12,025 bases of DNA from Candidatus Campbelliibacteriota bacterium (lineage in GTDB: Bacteria; Patescibacteriota; Minisyncoccia; Phycocordibacterales; CSBR16-193): contig SKVL01000060.1 of assembly GCA_007129455.1 (NCBI GenBank), positions 1 through 12,025 on the forward strand, given 5' to 3'. Shown in pieces: positions 1-6,356 of the stretch. The position numbers were made by a program, and so were the translations under genes. The notes under the pieces were generated by a model. That model did not search any database. It saw only the letters and a program-made list of their open reading frames with translations, and was not told where the DNA came from. The stretch's first letter is position 1, and each line of letters opens with the position of its first letter.

Positions 1-185
1 GATATCTCCAACTCCTTGGCTATCTCCAGCGCCTCCATTGCGTACAGATTGGCTTGCAAATTCAAAATATTGTGCTGACTTATGCGTATGTTCTGAAAAT
101 TAAGATATGTAAAACCCAAAACCACCATCGAGGCGACCCCGATGCTCACTATTACTTCCACCATGCTGAATCCCCTTTGGTTCAT
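1..185 (-). CDS. Type IV pilin-like protein, N-terminal part (runs off window)
   Basis: The ATG at 185-183 opens a frame that stays open to the window edge, giving 61 residues. It starts MNQRGFSMVEVIVSIGVASM, a class III prepilin leader: short basic stretch, Gly5-Phe6 cleavage site, Glu at mature position 5, then a hydrophobic helix. By family knowledge such proteins are cut and N-methylated by a prepilin peptidase and assembled into a pilus or pseudopilus by the PilB/PilC machinery encoded just upstream. It begins 3 nt after the stop of the preceding pilin-like gene, so the two are probably co-translated. The residues after the helix ('YLNFQNIRISQHN') resemble PilV/GspI/GspJ-type minor pilins, but too little is present to name a subfamily. 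There is no Shine-Dalgarno. The C-terminal part lies outside the window. Confidence 0.85.
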   Translation of the reverse strand, partial: MNQRGFSMVEVIVSIGVASMVVLGFTYLNFQNIRISQHNILNLQANLYAMEALEIAKELEI

Positions 186-188
186 ACC

Positions 189-629
189 CTATTCAATGTT
201 AATTGAACCGCTCTCTTTGACCTCTATCTCCACTTCCTCTCCGGTTATATCGCTTTTGAGCTTAAAATTTCCTTCCGTCGCCACTTCTCCTGTTATACGC
301 TTGAAAACAAAATCAACATCTCCGGTAAAGTTTTTGATCCTACTCGGCAAAGAGATCTCACGAACAACGGTCTCGTTACCGGCCTCGTTAACCGTAAAGA
401 CCTCGATTTTGTTATCGGCCGTCATCCTGACCCCGTGATCATCCTCACCTATTCCGCTGGTTGCTCTGTTACGAGCCGCCTCCAAAGCATTCACCGTCAG
501 CACCTTGGCCTCGTCCATCACTTTGTCATTTTGAGCGGAGAAGAATGAAAGTACCAAGATACCGGAAGCAATCGACATCAAGGCCAGCACCACAACGGTC
601 TCCACCAATGTAAAACCTTTCTTTCTCAT
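189..629 (-). CDS. Type IV pilin/pseudopilin, GspH/FimT-like
   Basis: This 146-aa protein starts MRKKGFTLVETVVVLALMSI. It has a basic leader, a Gly5-Phe6 prepilin cleavage site, Glu at mature position 5 and a hydrophobic helix to about residue 31. The rest alternates charged and hydrophobic residues in a pattern expected of beta-strands (about 60-146), including 'ISLPSRIKNF' and 'GEEVEIEVKESGSINIE'. That layout matches GspH/FimT-type minor pseudopilins, which are usually 150-190 aa, so this is a short member. The protein would be inserted in the inner membrane, processed and added to a pilus fibre or its tip. Its start codon overlaps the pilC stop (ATGA, 626-629), which suggests translational coupling and explains the missing Shine-Dalgarno. 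The pilin family is certain; the GspH/FimT subfamily is inferred. Confidence 0.88.
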   Translation of the reverse strand: MRKKGFTLVETVVVLALMSIASGILVLSFFSAQNDKVMDEAKVLTVNALEAARNRATSGIGEDDHGVRMTADNKIEVFTVNEAGNETVVREISLPSRIKNFTGDVDFVFKRITGEVATEGNFKLKSDITGEEVEIEVKESGSINIE

Positions 630-1840
630 AAGAAATTGACTAACTGATAAATGGGTAAGAACACCGAAAGAGCAATTCCACCGACGACGATACCTATAAG
701 CAACATCAAAACCGGCTCTATCATCGTGGTCATCATCTTGACCGTATGGTTCAAAGACTTCTCGTGATACTGACTGACCTTCTGCAGGGTCTCTTCAAGC
801 GAGCCGGTCTTTTCACCGATATCCAATATCTTCACGCTCTGAATTGGGAAAAGGTCCGGATAGGGCTCAAGGGCCTCGCTCAGTTTCCTGCCGTGCAAAA
901 GTACCGGCGGAATGGTGTCGGCGGCTTTGCGATAAACCTCGTTGGTCAAAGTTTTCTTGGCGACATCTACTCCCATCACCCAAGAAGCCCCGCTTGTCAC
1001 GAGCGTTTCAAGAGAGCGGAAGAACTTGACCAAGTTGAACTCTTTGATTATATGCTTGATAATCGGGAGTTTGAGCAAGATATAGTGATAGACATACTTA
1101 ACCTTCGGTATCTTATAAGAAATGGCGAAGAGAACGATCAGCAAAGCGAAAGATCCGCCGTAGATCAAAGGATTGTTCTGGATAGAGGAGCCCAAGGCAA
1201 GAAGAGACCTGGTAAGAATGGGCAGATTCACGTCCAGGTCGGCGTAGAGGTCGGCGATTTTGGGCAGTACGAAGACCACCAGCACCAAAAGCAGAGCGAA
1301 CATCACAACCAAAATGATGACCGGATACAGAAGCGCTTGCATCACCTTTCTGGAAAGTTCGTAGTCCTTCTCCAAGTCAACCGAGATCTGGTCCAATGTG
1401 TCGCTCAGTGTTCCGGAGATCTCGCCCAAACGCACGGTCTCCATCAGGTAACTCGGGAAAAAATTGGGATATTTCTCCATCGCCGTTGATAGCGAAGCTC
1501 CGTTCTCAACCTCGGAGGACATATCAAGTATCACCTTCTTTACGTTGTCACTTTTGATAACTTCCGAAGAGGTGTTCAGCGCCTCTATCAAAGACAGCCC
1601 GGAGGCCATCATTGTGGATACATTTCTGAAAAAGATTATTCTATCAAACTTGGAGAAGCCGAAGGAGATGTTCTTTCTTAAATATTTTGAAACAATATCG
1701 GATCTGACCCGAGTAAAAGATATGGCTGTCTCACCTTCTTGAAGGATCTTCTTTTTTGCCATGGCCGGATTAAGGGCCCTGACATAGCCCTCACGGACGG
1801 TTCTTTCTTTCGTTGCTACTTTGTAATGAAAATTGAACAT
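626..1840 (-). CDS. pilC: Type IV pilus inner-membrane platform protein PilC (GspF family)
   Basis: The 404-aa product has the duplicated T2SSF architecture of PilC/GspF: one cytoplasmic helical domain at about residues 65-165 and a second at about 268-370. Each is followed by membrane helices (about 172-193 and 374-397), with a further helix near 227-241. Typical family signatures are visible: 'GLSLIEAL' and 'RLGEISGTL' in the first copy, 'ILDIGEKTGSLEETL' in the second. The second copy carries 'SGASWVMGVDVA' where families usually have a small-residue/Pro turn, and is slightly diverged. PilC couples the PilB ATPase to pilin insertion at the inner membrane. The gene starts 3 nt after the pilB stop and overlaps the next pilin-like gene by 4 nt, so it sits in the middle of an operon. 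Its length is normal for the family (about 400 aa). Confidence 0.96.
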   Translation of the reverse strand: MFNFHYKVATKERTVREGYVRALNPAMAKKKILQEGETAISFTRVRSDIVSKYLRKNISFGFSKFDRIIFFRNVSTMMASGLSLIEALNTSSEVIKSDNVKKVILDMSSEVENGASLSTAMEKYPNFFPSYLMETVRLGEISGTLSDTLDQISVDLEKDYELSRKVMQALLYPVIILVVMFALLLVLVVFVLPKIADLYADLDVNLPILTRSLLALGSSIQNNPLIYGGSFALLIVLFAISYKIPKVKYVYHYILLKLPIIKHIIKEFNLVKFFRSLETLVTSGASWVMGVDVAKKTLTNEVYRKAADTIPPVLLHGRKLSEALEPYPDLFPIQSVKILDIGEKTGSLEETLQKVSQYHEKSLNHTVKMMTTMIEPVLMLLIGIVVGGIALSVFLPIYQLVNFL

Positions 1841-1843
1841 GAT

Positions 1844-3361
1844 CTATGTATCTTTAGTTGTTCTAATGACCTCGGTAAATGTGGTTACCCCTTCCATAAC
1901 TTTGGAGACCCCGTCCTCCACCATATCAACATAACCTGACTCTTTAAGAGCTTCTTTGATATCGGCTGCGGGTTTCTTGGCCAGTATCATATCGTGGATC
2001 TTTTTATTGACATCAAGTAACTCGTATATTCCGATCCTGCCCGAATATCCGCTCTGGATGCAAGTATCGCACCCGACCCCCGTTGAAAAAGTAGCCCCGC
2101 GCAAAGCGTCTTCGTTCATATGATATTTCTGCTCCAGCACGGACAGTATCCCGCGGTGATTCAAGACCTTTTTGACGATAGCTTCATCCAAAGGTCTTTT
2201 TTCGGCACAGTCCGGACAGACTCTGCGAACAAGCCTCTGCGCGATAATGAAGTTGATCGTTGAAGCGATAACAAAGTCCTCCACACCCATCTCCATTAGC
2301 CGTACAAAAACCGAGGGTGCATTGTTGGTGTGAACGGTAGAAAAGACCAAGTGTCCGGTCATGGCGGCGTCGGAGGCCATGATCGCCGTTTCGGAATCAC
2401 GCACCTCGCCGACCATGATGACATCGGGGTCCTGTCTTAAAAGGGCGCGCAGTCCCGTGGAAAAATCAAGAGCCACCCGTTTATTGATCTGGATCTGATT
2501 CACACCTTTCAAGGCATACTCTATGGGGTCTTCAAGAGTTGAGATATTTATACCGTCCTTTTTTAAAAGCTGTAAAAGTGAGTACAGGGTTGTTGTTTTG
2601 CCGGAGCCGGTGGGACCGGAAACAAGTATCATCCCGTATGGTTTATCAATGTTCTTCAATATGATCTCGCGGTGTTGTTCCGAGAATCCCAAGTCCGCAA
2701 GTTCCAAATTTTTGTTGGAATCGTCCATGACACGCATCACCACCTTCTCGCCAAACAGTGTCGGGACGATGGAAACCCGCAGAAGTATACCGGCGAATAA
2801 CTTCCTTTCTATCCTTCCCTCCTGAGGCCGACGCGACTCATCTATCTTCAAATTGGCCAAAACCTTGAAGCGCGTTATCAACTCGCTTTGCAGTGAAAGA
2901 GGAATAGAGAACATCTTGTACAGCATTCCGTCTATTCTGAACCTGACCTGTATCTCCTCGGCCGTCGGTTCTATATGTACATCGCTAACTTTCTGGACCA
3001 AAGCGTAAGAGATGGTGAGATCAATGACGTCACTGATAAGGCCTTTTTTCTTAATATCGGTCTTTAACAAAGAAAGGATCTCTTCTTTGAAATCCCTTGC
3101 ATAGTTATCAAGTATGAAATTCACATCCTCCTCCTTGACTTTATACCAAATAACCTTTCCGGAGAAGGTATTCTTAAGATACTGCTGTAAAGCTTCAAGC
3201 TCATGATCGACAGCGCCTATGTGAATAGTGCCGTTCTCTTTATCGAAAACGAAGGCCTTGAACTCTCGGATCAACTCGATCGGAATAACGTCCAAAAGTT
3301 CTTTGGCGAGGTTTTTCTTTTTGAACTTCTCGGGGATGTCTTTTATCTCTGCTTCGGGCAT
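1844..3361 (-). CDS. pilB: Type IV pilus assembly ATPase PilB (GspE/PulE family)
   Basis: This 505-aa secretion ATPase has all expected motifs: Walker A GPTGSGKTT (residues 249-257), Asp box region around 'STLEDPIEY' (274-282), Walker B 'DPDVIMVGEVRD' (311-322) and His box 'TGHLVFSTVHTN' (335-346). The zinc-binding CxxC pairs found in PilB/GspE but not in PilT are present (C382/C385 and C431/C434), which favours an assembly ATPase over a retraction ATPase. The N-terminal part (1-100) is a reduced form of the GspE/MshEN domain, so the protein is shorter than typical 560-aa PilB. It would form a hexamer under PilC and drive pilin polymerisation. It is the first gene of the operon, about 50 nt downstream of a strong promoter. 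No Shine-Dalgarno precedes the ATG at 3361, which comes right after an A/T-rich leader. Confidence 0.97.
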   Translation of the reverse strand: MPEAEIKDIPEKFKKKNLAKELLDVIPIELIREFKAFVFDKENGTIHIGAVDHELEALQQYLKNTFSGKVIWYKVKEEDVNFILDNYARDFKEEILSLLKTDIKKKGLISDVIDLTISYALVQKVSDVHIEPTAEEIQVRFRIDGMLYKMFSIPLSLQSELITRFKVLANLKIDESRRPQEGRIERKLFAGILLRVSIVPTLFGEKVVMRVMDDSNKNLELADLGFSEQHREIILKNIDKPYGMILVSGPTGSGKTTTLYSLLQLLKKDGINISTLEDPIEYALKGVNQIQINKRVALDFSTGLRALLRQDPDVIMVGEVRDSETAIMASDAAMTGHLVFSTVHTNNAPSVFVRLMEMGVEDFVIASTINFIIAQRLVRRVCPDCAEKRPLDEAIVKKVLNHRGILSVLEQKYHMNEDALRGATFSTGVGCDTCIQSGYSGRIGIYELLDVNKKIHDMILAKKPAADIKEALKESGYVDMVEDGVSKVMEGVTTFTEVIRTTKDT

Positions 3362-3418
3362 AAACGGTTAAAGTTATTTTTACAAAACTAATTAAATATC
3401 ACTCAAAACAGGACTTAT

Positions 3419-3447
3419 TTTATACCATATTGGAAATGTCTAGTCAA
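3419..3447 (-). promoter_or_regulatory. Sigma70-type promoter of the pil operon
   Basis: Read on the minus strand there is a -35 box TTGACT (3442-3447), a 17-nt spacer and a -10 box TATAAA (3419-3424). A TG one base before the -10 adds an extended -10 element. This is the best promoter in the window. Transcription would start near 3412 and give a leader of about 50 nt before the pilB ATG. It lies in the 108-nt gap after the repeat-protein gene, so the pilus operon should be transcribed independently of that gene. I see no hairpin terminator in the gap, so read-through from upstream is possible. Confidence 0.8.
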
Positions 3448-3469
3448 GTATTTTTATAAATCTTCTTTT

Positions 3470-5251
3470 TCAATCCTCAAGATCAACACTGTCCTCTCCT
3501 TCCGGCACGTCTTCGGACGGGCAAGACCCCCAATAAGGGCGAGTGCTCGTCGCACCTTTGAACCAAGAATCGGCACCCGAGTCAAATGAACTTGGAATCT
3601 CCGAGATTCCGAGAACACACCAGACCGAAAGATCTTGGTTAAAGGAGCCGGCATTTTGAAACATGGAGCCCATATCGGTGACCTTGACCGTTTCCCAACC
3701 ATCCAGAGGTTGATCGAAAGATGAAGCATTCGCAAACATTAGCCTCATATTTTTAACTCGACCGGTATCCCAATTGCCGATCGGTTGGTTGAACGAAGAG
3801 GCTCCGTTGAACATGGAACTCATGTTGATGACCTTGCTCGTGTCCCACTCATCCAAGGGTCGGTTGAAAGAAACGGCATTAAAAAACATGAAGCTCATGT
3901 CATTTACATTGGCCGTATCCCAACTATTGATATTTTGGTTGAAAAACTTGGCATTTTTGAACATCGAGTTCATATCGGTGACCTTGCCCGTGTCCCAATC
4001 ACCGACAGGTTGGTTGTAAGACAGAACATCACTGAACATTGAACTCATATCCTTAACGCTACCCGTGTTCCAGTTGTTTATGGGTCGGTTGAAAGAAGAG
4101 CCCTGAAACATCCCCCTCATGCTCTCAACTTGACCGGTGTCCCAACTCTCAAGAGGCTGATTGAAAACGACAGCTTCCCGGAACATCTCAGTCATATCTT
4201 TAACATTACTCGTGTCCCAACTGCTTATGTCCCGATTGAAGGATCGCGCACCCTTGAACACCCCGCTCATGTTGTTGGCATTAGAGGTATTCCAACTCTC
4301 AAGAGACTGATCGAACACCGGAGTGTTCTCAAACATGCGACTCATGTCAACCACCTTGCTCATATCCCAACTCCCAAGAGGGCGGTTAAAAGAGACGGCG
4401 CCTTCGAACATGGAGCGCGTTAGCACTACGTTGACCGTGTCCCAGCCATCGAGAGGTTGATCAAACGTCCGTGCATCCTTGAACATGGAGCTCATGTCGG
4501 TAACGTTGGCGGTATCCCAACCATCAACCGATTGGTTGAAAGACAGAGCGCCACTGAACATGTGACGCATATCAACCACCCCGCTTGTGTCCCAACTATC
4601 GAGTGGTTGGTTGAAGGCTTGCGCATCTTTAAAGAGGAGGCTCATATCTCTCACCCCGCTTGTGTCCCATTCGTTCAAGGACTGATCAAAAGCCTGAGCT
4701 TTGCCGAACATGAAACTCAGGTTGGTCACACCCAAGGGTAGCTCTTTCGGTACGGCTATCAATCTTTCCGCCCCGTAAAAGGCTTGGTTAAAGCTACTGA
4801 TCCCTCTGTCTCTCCAAGAGATGACCTCGACGAGATACTCCATTCCCTTGGCCGACGCCTCCAAGCTCAAGCCGCCCTCAACTCGTCCGGCCAAACCGAA
4901 CCCCGTCATGAAACTACCGTCGATCTGTACCAGATATTCTCCTTTTTCCGCATATACGTGACTTATCCTTTTGGCCCCGGTTCCGGCGGGAACTGCGGTT
5001 TTTTCACCGCACCCCCAAAAGATGGTCAGGTTGCTATATGAGCCGTGGATTGGAATCTCTATTTCGGTATTATCCGATCCAACTCTGTACTTCAAGGCAA
5101 TAATGGGATTATCACTCGGTTCATTTTCCGGAGTAACTTCAGCTCCCCCGCTTCTTCCGATAAGCTCCGGTAAAAAGAAGAAAGCTACAACGATCGAAAT
5201 GATAAAAAGAAAAGAGATTAATATGATGGAATAGATGAATATCTTTTTCAT
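3470..5251 (-). CDS. BspA-like surface protein with DUF285 repeats
   Basis: The 593-aa product starts with a short basic stretch and one hydrophobic segment (residues 4-28), a signal anchor or uncleaved signal peptide, then a Pro/Glu-rich linker. Residues about 50-145 form a pre-repeat domain ('LTIFWGCGEKTAVP', 'HVYAEKGEYLVQIDG') of the kind that often precedes these repeats. Residues 188-536 hold fourteen tandem repeats of the form FNQPLxxWDTxxVxDMxxMFxxAxS. Thirteen are 25 residues and one, at 363-386, is 24. The Trp at position 8 is kept in all fourteen. Degenerate caps flank the array, and the C-terminus ends in 'PYWGSCP' plus an acidic tail. These are PF03382 (DUF285, BspA-like leucine-rich) repeats, known from surface proteins of Mycoplasma and many other bacteria and often linked to adhesion. 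The ligand is unknown. No Shine-Dalgarno is seen. Confidence 0.93.
   Translation of the reverse strand: MKKIFIYSIILISFLFIISIVVAFFFLPELIGRSGGAEVTPENEPSDNPIIALKYRVGSDNTEIEIPIHGSYSNLTIFWGCGEKTAVPAGTGAKRISHVYAEKGEYLVQIDGSFMTGFGLAGRVEGGLSLEASAKGMEYLVEVISWRDRGISSFNQAFYGAERLIAVPKELPLGVTNLSFMFGKAQAFDQSLNEWDTSGVRDMSLLFKDAQAFNQPLDSWDTSGVVDMRHMFSGALSFNQSVDGWDTANVTDMSSMFKDARTFDQPLDGWDTVNVVLTRSMFEGAVSFNRPLGSWDMSKVVDMSRMFENTPVFDQSLESWNTSNANNMSGVFKGARSFNRDISSWDTSNVKDMTEMFREAVVFNQPLESWDTGQVESMRGMFQGSSFNRPINNWNTGSVKDMSSMFSDVLSYNQPVGDWDTGKVTDMNSMFKNAKFFNQNINSWDTANVNDMSFMFFNAVSFNRPLDEWDTSKVINMSSMFNGASSFNQPIGNWDTGRVKNMRLMFANASSFDQPLDGWETVKVTDMGSMFQNAGSFNQDLSVWCVLGISEIPSSFDSGADSWFKGATSTRPYWGSCPSEDVPEGEDSVDLED
3644..4690 (-). 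repeat. Tandem 75-bp coding repeats (14 units) of the DUF285 array
   Basis: The repeat array of the surface protein has a 75-bp period at DNA level (25 codons), with one 72-bp unit at 4094-4165. Units are clearly diverged in sequence, so this is an old amplification held by selection on the protein rather than a recent exact duplication. The periodicity also creates several long antisense open frames on the plus strand, which I take as by-products. Confidence 0.9.
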
Positions 5252-5277
5252 ATGGAGATAACTATCAACTAACCAAT

Positions 5278-5291
5278 ATTAACATGTTAAT
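5278..5291. promoter_or_regulatory. 14-bp perfect palindrome upstream of the repeat-protein gene
   Basis: ATTAACATGTTAAT is a perfect inverted repeat 27 bp before the start of the DUF285 protein gene. The position suits an operator for a dimeric regulator, but A/T-rich palindromes arise easily in such spacers. No convincing -35/-10 pair could be placed around it; the best is TTGAAA with a 16-nt spacer to a poor TATTGG. Confidence 0.25.
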
Positions 5292-5455
5292 GTCTTTCAA
5301 AAAAGTAACCTCTTTAAATTTTAATTGATCTCTCTTCCGAGCCCTACATCCACTCCTTGTTCTATACGACAAATATCTTATATTTCCGCCACTCCCTTTT
5401 TATCCGCAACGACCGGCGCAGGTGTATTCATATCTCCATTGTACATCATTTTTTG

Positions 5456-5472
5456 AAAAGACCTTCAAGGTC
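5456..5472 (-). terminator. Possible weak terminator after the CPBP protease gene
   Basis: On the minus strand, one base after the stop codon of the protease gene, GACCTTGAAGGTC can form a 5-bp stem with a 3-nt loop. It is followed directly by TTTT. The stem is short and the T run only four bases, so termination would be inefficient if real. The position and the perfect symmetry are the only support. Confidence 0.35.
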
Positions 5473-5473
5473 G

Positions 5474-6193
5474 TTAATTGTAAAAAGTCGACAGAATGTA
5501 CAGGTTAACTATCATGTTGTTGTTAACGAAGTGTATCACTATGGCCGGCAACAGAGACCGCGATCTTTCAAAGGCAAAGGCACAGGCAAACCCCAAAAGA
5601 AAGAGATACGGCAATGCCGCCAAGCTGAAATGCGCCAAAGCGAAGACCAGTGAGCTTAGACCGGCCGAGATGAAGAAACCTTTTCTTTGCCTTATGTATC
5701 TGAAGATGACCCCCCTGAAAAATATCTCCTCGGCAACCGGGATTAAAAGAGCGACTACCAGTTTGAAGTAAAGAATATTGAGCCACATTCTATCGCCACC
5801 CTCTTTCTCAAAAAGCTCGGCCAAAGACTCCGACTCAAGAGAAAGCGCTTCCGACCAAAAACCGGAGGCAAGTCCTCCGAAGACAAGAACCGCGACCCCC
5901 AAAGCTCCTGCGCCGAATATCCATCCCCAACCGGAAAAACGAAACCCCGTTTTATTCATTGGAATTTCATTTTTCAAAGCTATGAAAATTGTAGGAACGC
6001 TCAACGCAATGACCGAACCTATCGACACGACAAAAGCCAAAAGGAAAACTTCATCGGTATAGTATCTCTTCAGTATAAAAGCCGAGAGGAAAAACAGAGC
6101 CGAGATCAAAACGGCGGATGAAACAATCGTGATCAGATGGCGTCCGGTCCATATCTCTTCCGGCCAGATACTGTGTCTGCGTTTTGTAAGCAT
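5474..6193 (-). CDS. CPBP-family intramembrane metalloprotease (CAAX/Abi type)
   Basis: This 239-aa integral membrane protein has hydrophobic segments at about 22-41, 48-72, 88-110, 141-154, 173-187 and 192-208. It carries the three signatures of the CPBP (PF02517) family: EExxxR as 'EEIFFRG' (E155, E156, R160), FxxxH as 'FALAH' (H188), and HxxxN as 'HFVNN' (H221, N225). The two glutamates and two histidines make up the expected active site. Bacterial members act in protein processing, bacteriocin self-immunity or regulated proteolysis; the substrate here cannot be read from sequence. It lies between the surface-repeat gene and the divergently transcribed coiled-coil gene. The ATG at 6193 has no Shine-Dalgarno and sits in an 'AATATATG' context. 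Family assignment is firm; biological role is open. Confidence 0.93.
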   Translation of the reverse strand: MLTKRRHSIWPEEIWTGRHLITIVSSAVLISALFFLSAFILKRYYTDEVFLLAFVVSIGSVIALSVPTIFIALKNEIPMNKTGFRFSGWGWIFGAGALGVAVLVFGGLASGFWSEALSLESESLAELFEKEGGDRMWLNILYFKLVVALLIPVAEEIFFRGVIFRYIRQRKGFFISAGLSSLVFALAHFSLAALPYLFLLGFACAFAFERSRSLLPAIVIHFVNNNMIVNLYILSTFYN

Positions 6194-6259
6194 ATATTAC
6201 ATACATTTTACAACATCTCACTCTCAAATGCCGAATTTTCCCAAAAAACCGAAAATTGC

Positions 6260-6307
6260 TTTTAAAGGTTCTTTATAGTACAAAGAAGCCGGAAAGGCCC
6301 TTTAAAA
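6260..6307 (+). other. Potential three-way-junction RNA fold in the coiled-coil gene's 5' region
   Basis: Three stems fit end to end with no unpaired junction bases. P1 is 9 bp (6260-6268 with 6299-6307), P2 is 6 bp (6269-6274 with 6282-6287, 7-nt loop), and P3 is 3 bp (6288-6290 with 6296-6298, loop GGAAA). It ends 49 nt before the ATG of the coiled-coil gene. P1 and P2 are A/U-rich, so stability is modest. A weak promoter match (TTGCTT, 17 nt, TACAAA at 6256-6284) overlaps it; both cannot be functional in the same way. I recognise no known riboswitch here. Confidence 0.25.
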
Positions 6308-6345
6308 AATAAATATTTTGAACAAAGAATAACCGTAAAACCAAA

Positions 6346-6351
6346 AGGAGG
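6346..6351 (+). promoter_or_regulatory. Strong Shine-Dalgarno (AGGAGG)
   Basis: AGGAGG, inside the longer purine run AAAAGGAGGAGGAG, lies 5 nt before the ATG at 6357. It fixes the start of the coiled-coil/LysM gene and implies efficient initiation. It stands out because the minus-strand genes around it have no such motif. Confidence 0.9.
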
Positions 6352-6356
6352 AGGAG

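Noticed and set aside
746..1489. 247-codon open frame on plus, opposite pilC
   Set aside because: It is antisense to a clear PilC with intact family motifs; its product is rich in His, Gln and Arg with no recognisable domain.
3774..4741. Several 80-97-codon plus-strand frames with repeating 'HV..L..VPT..RLV' peptides
   Set aside because: They mirror the 75-bp period of the DUF285 repeats on the other strand and have no start signals.
6256..6284. Promoter match TTGCTT, 17 nt, TACAAA upstream of the coiled-coil gene
   Set aside because: Both boxes are poor matches; it may be chance in A/T-rich sequence. No better promoter was found for this gene.
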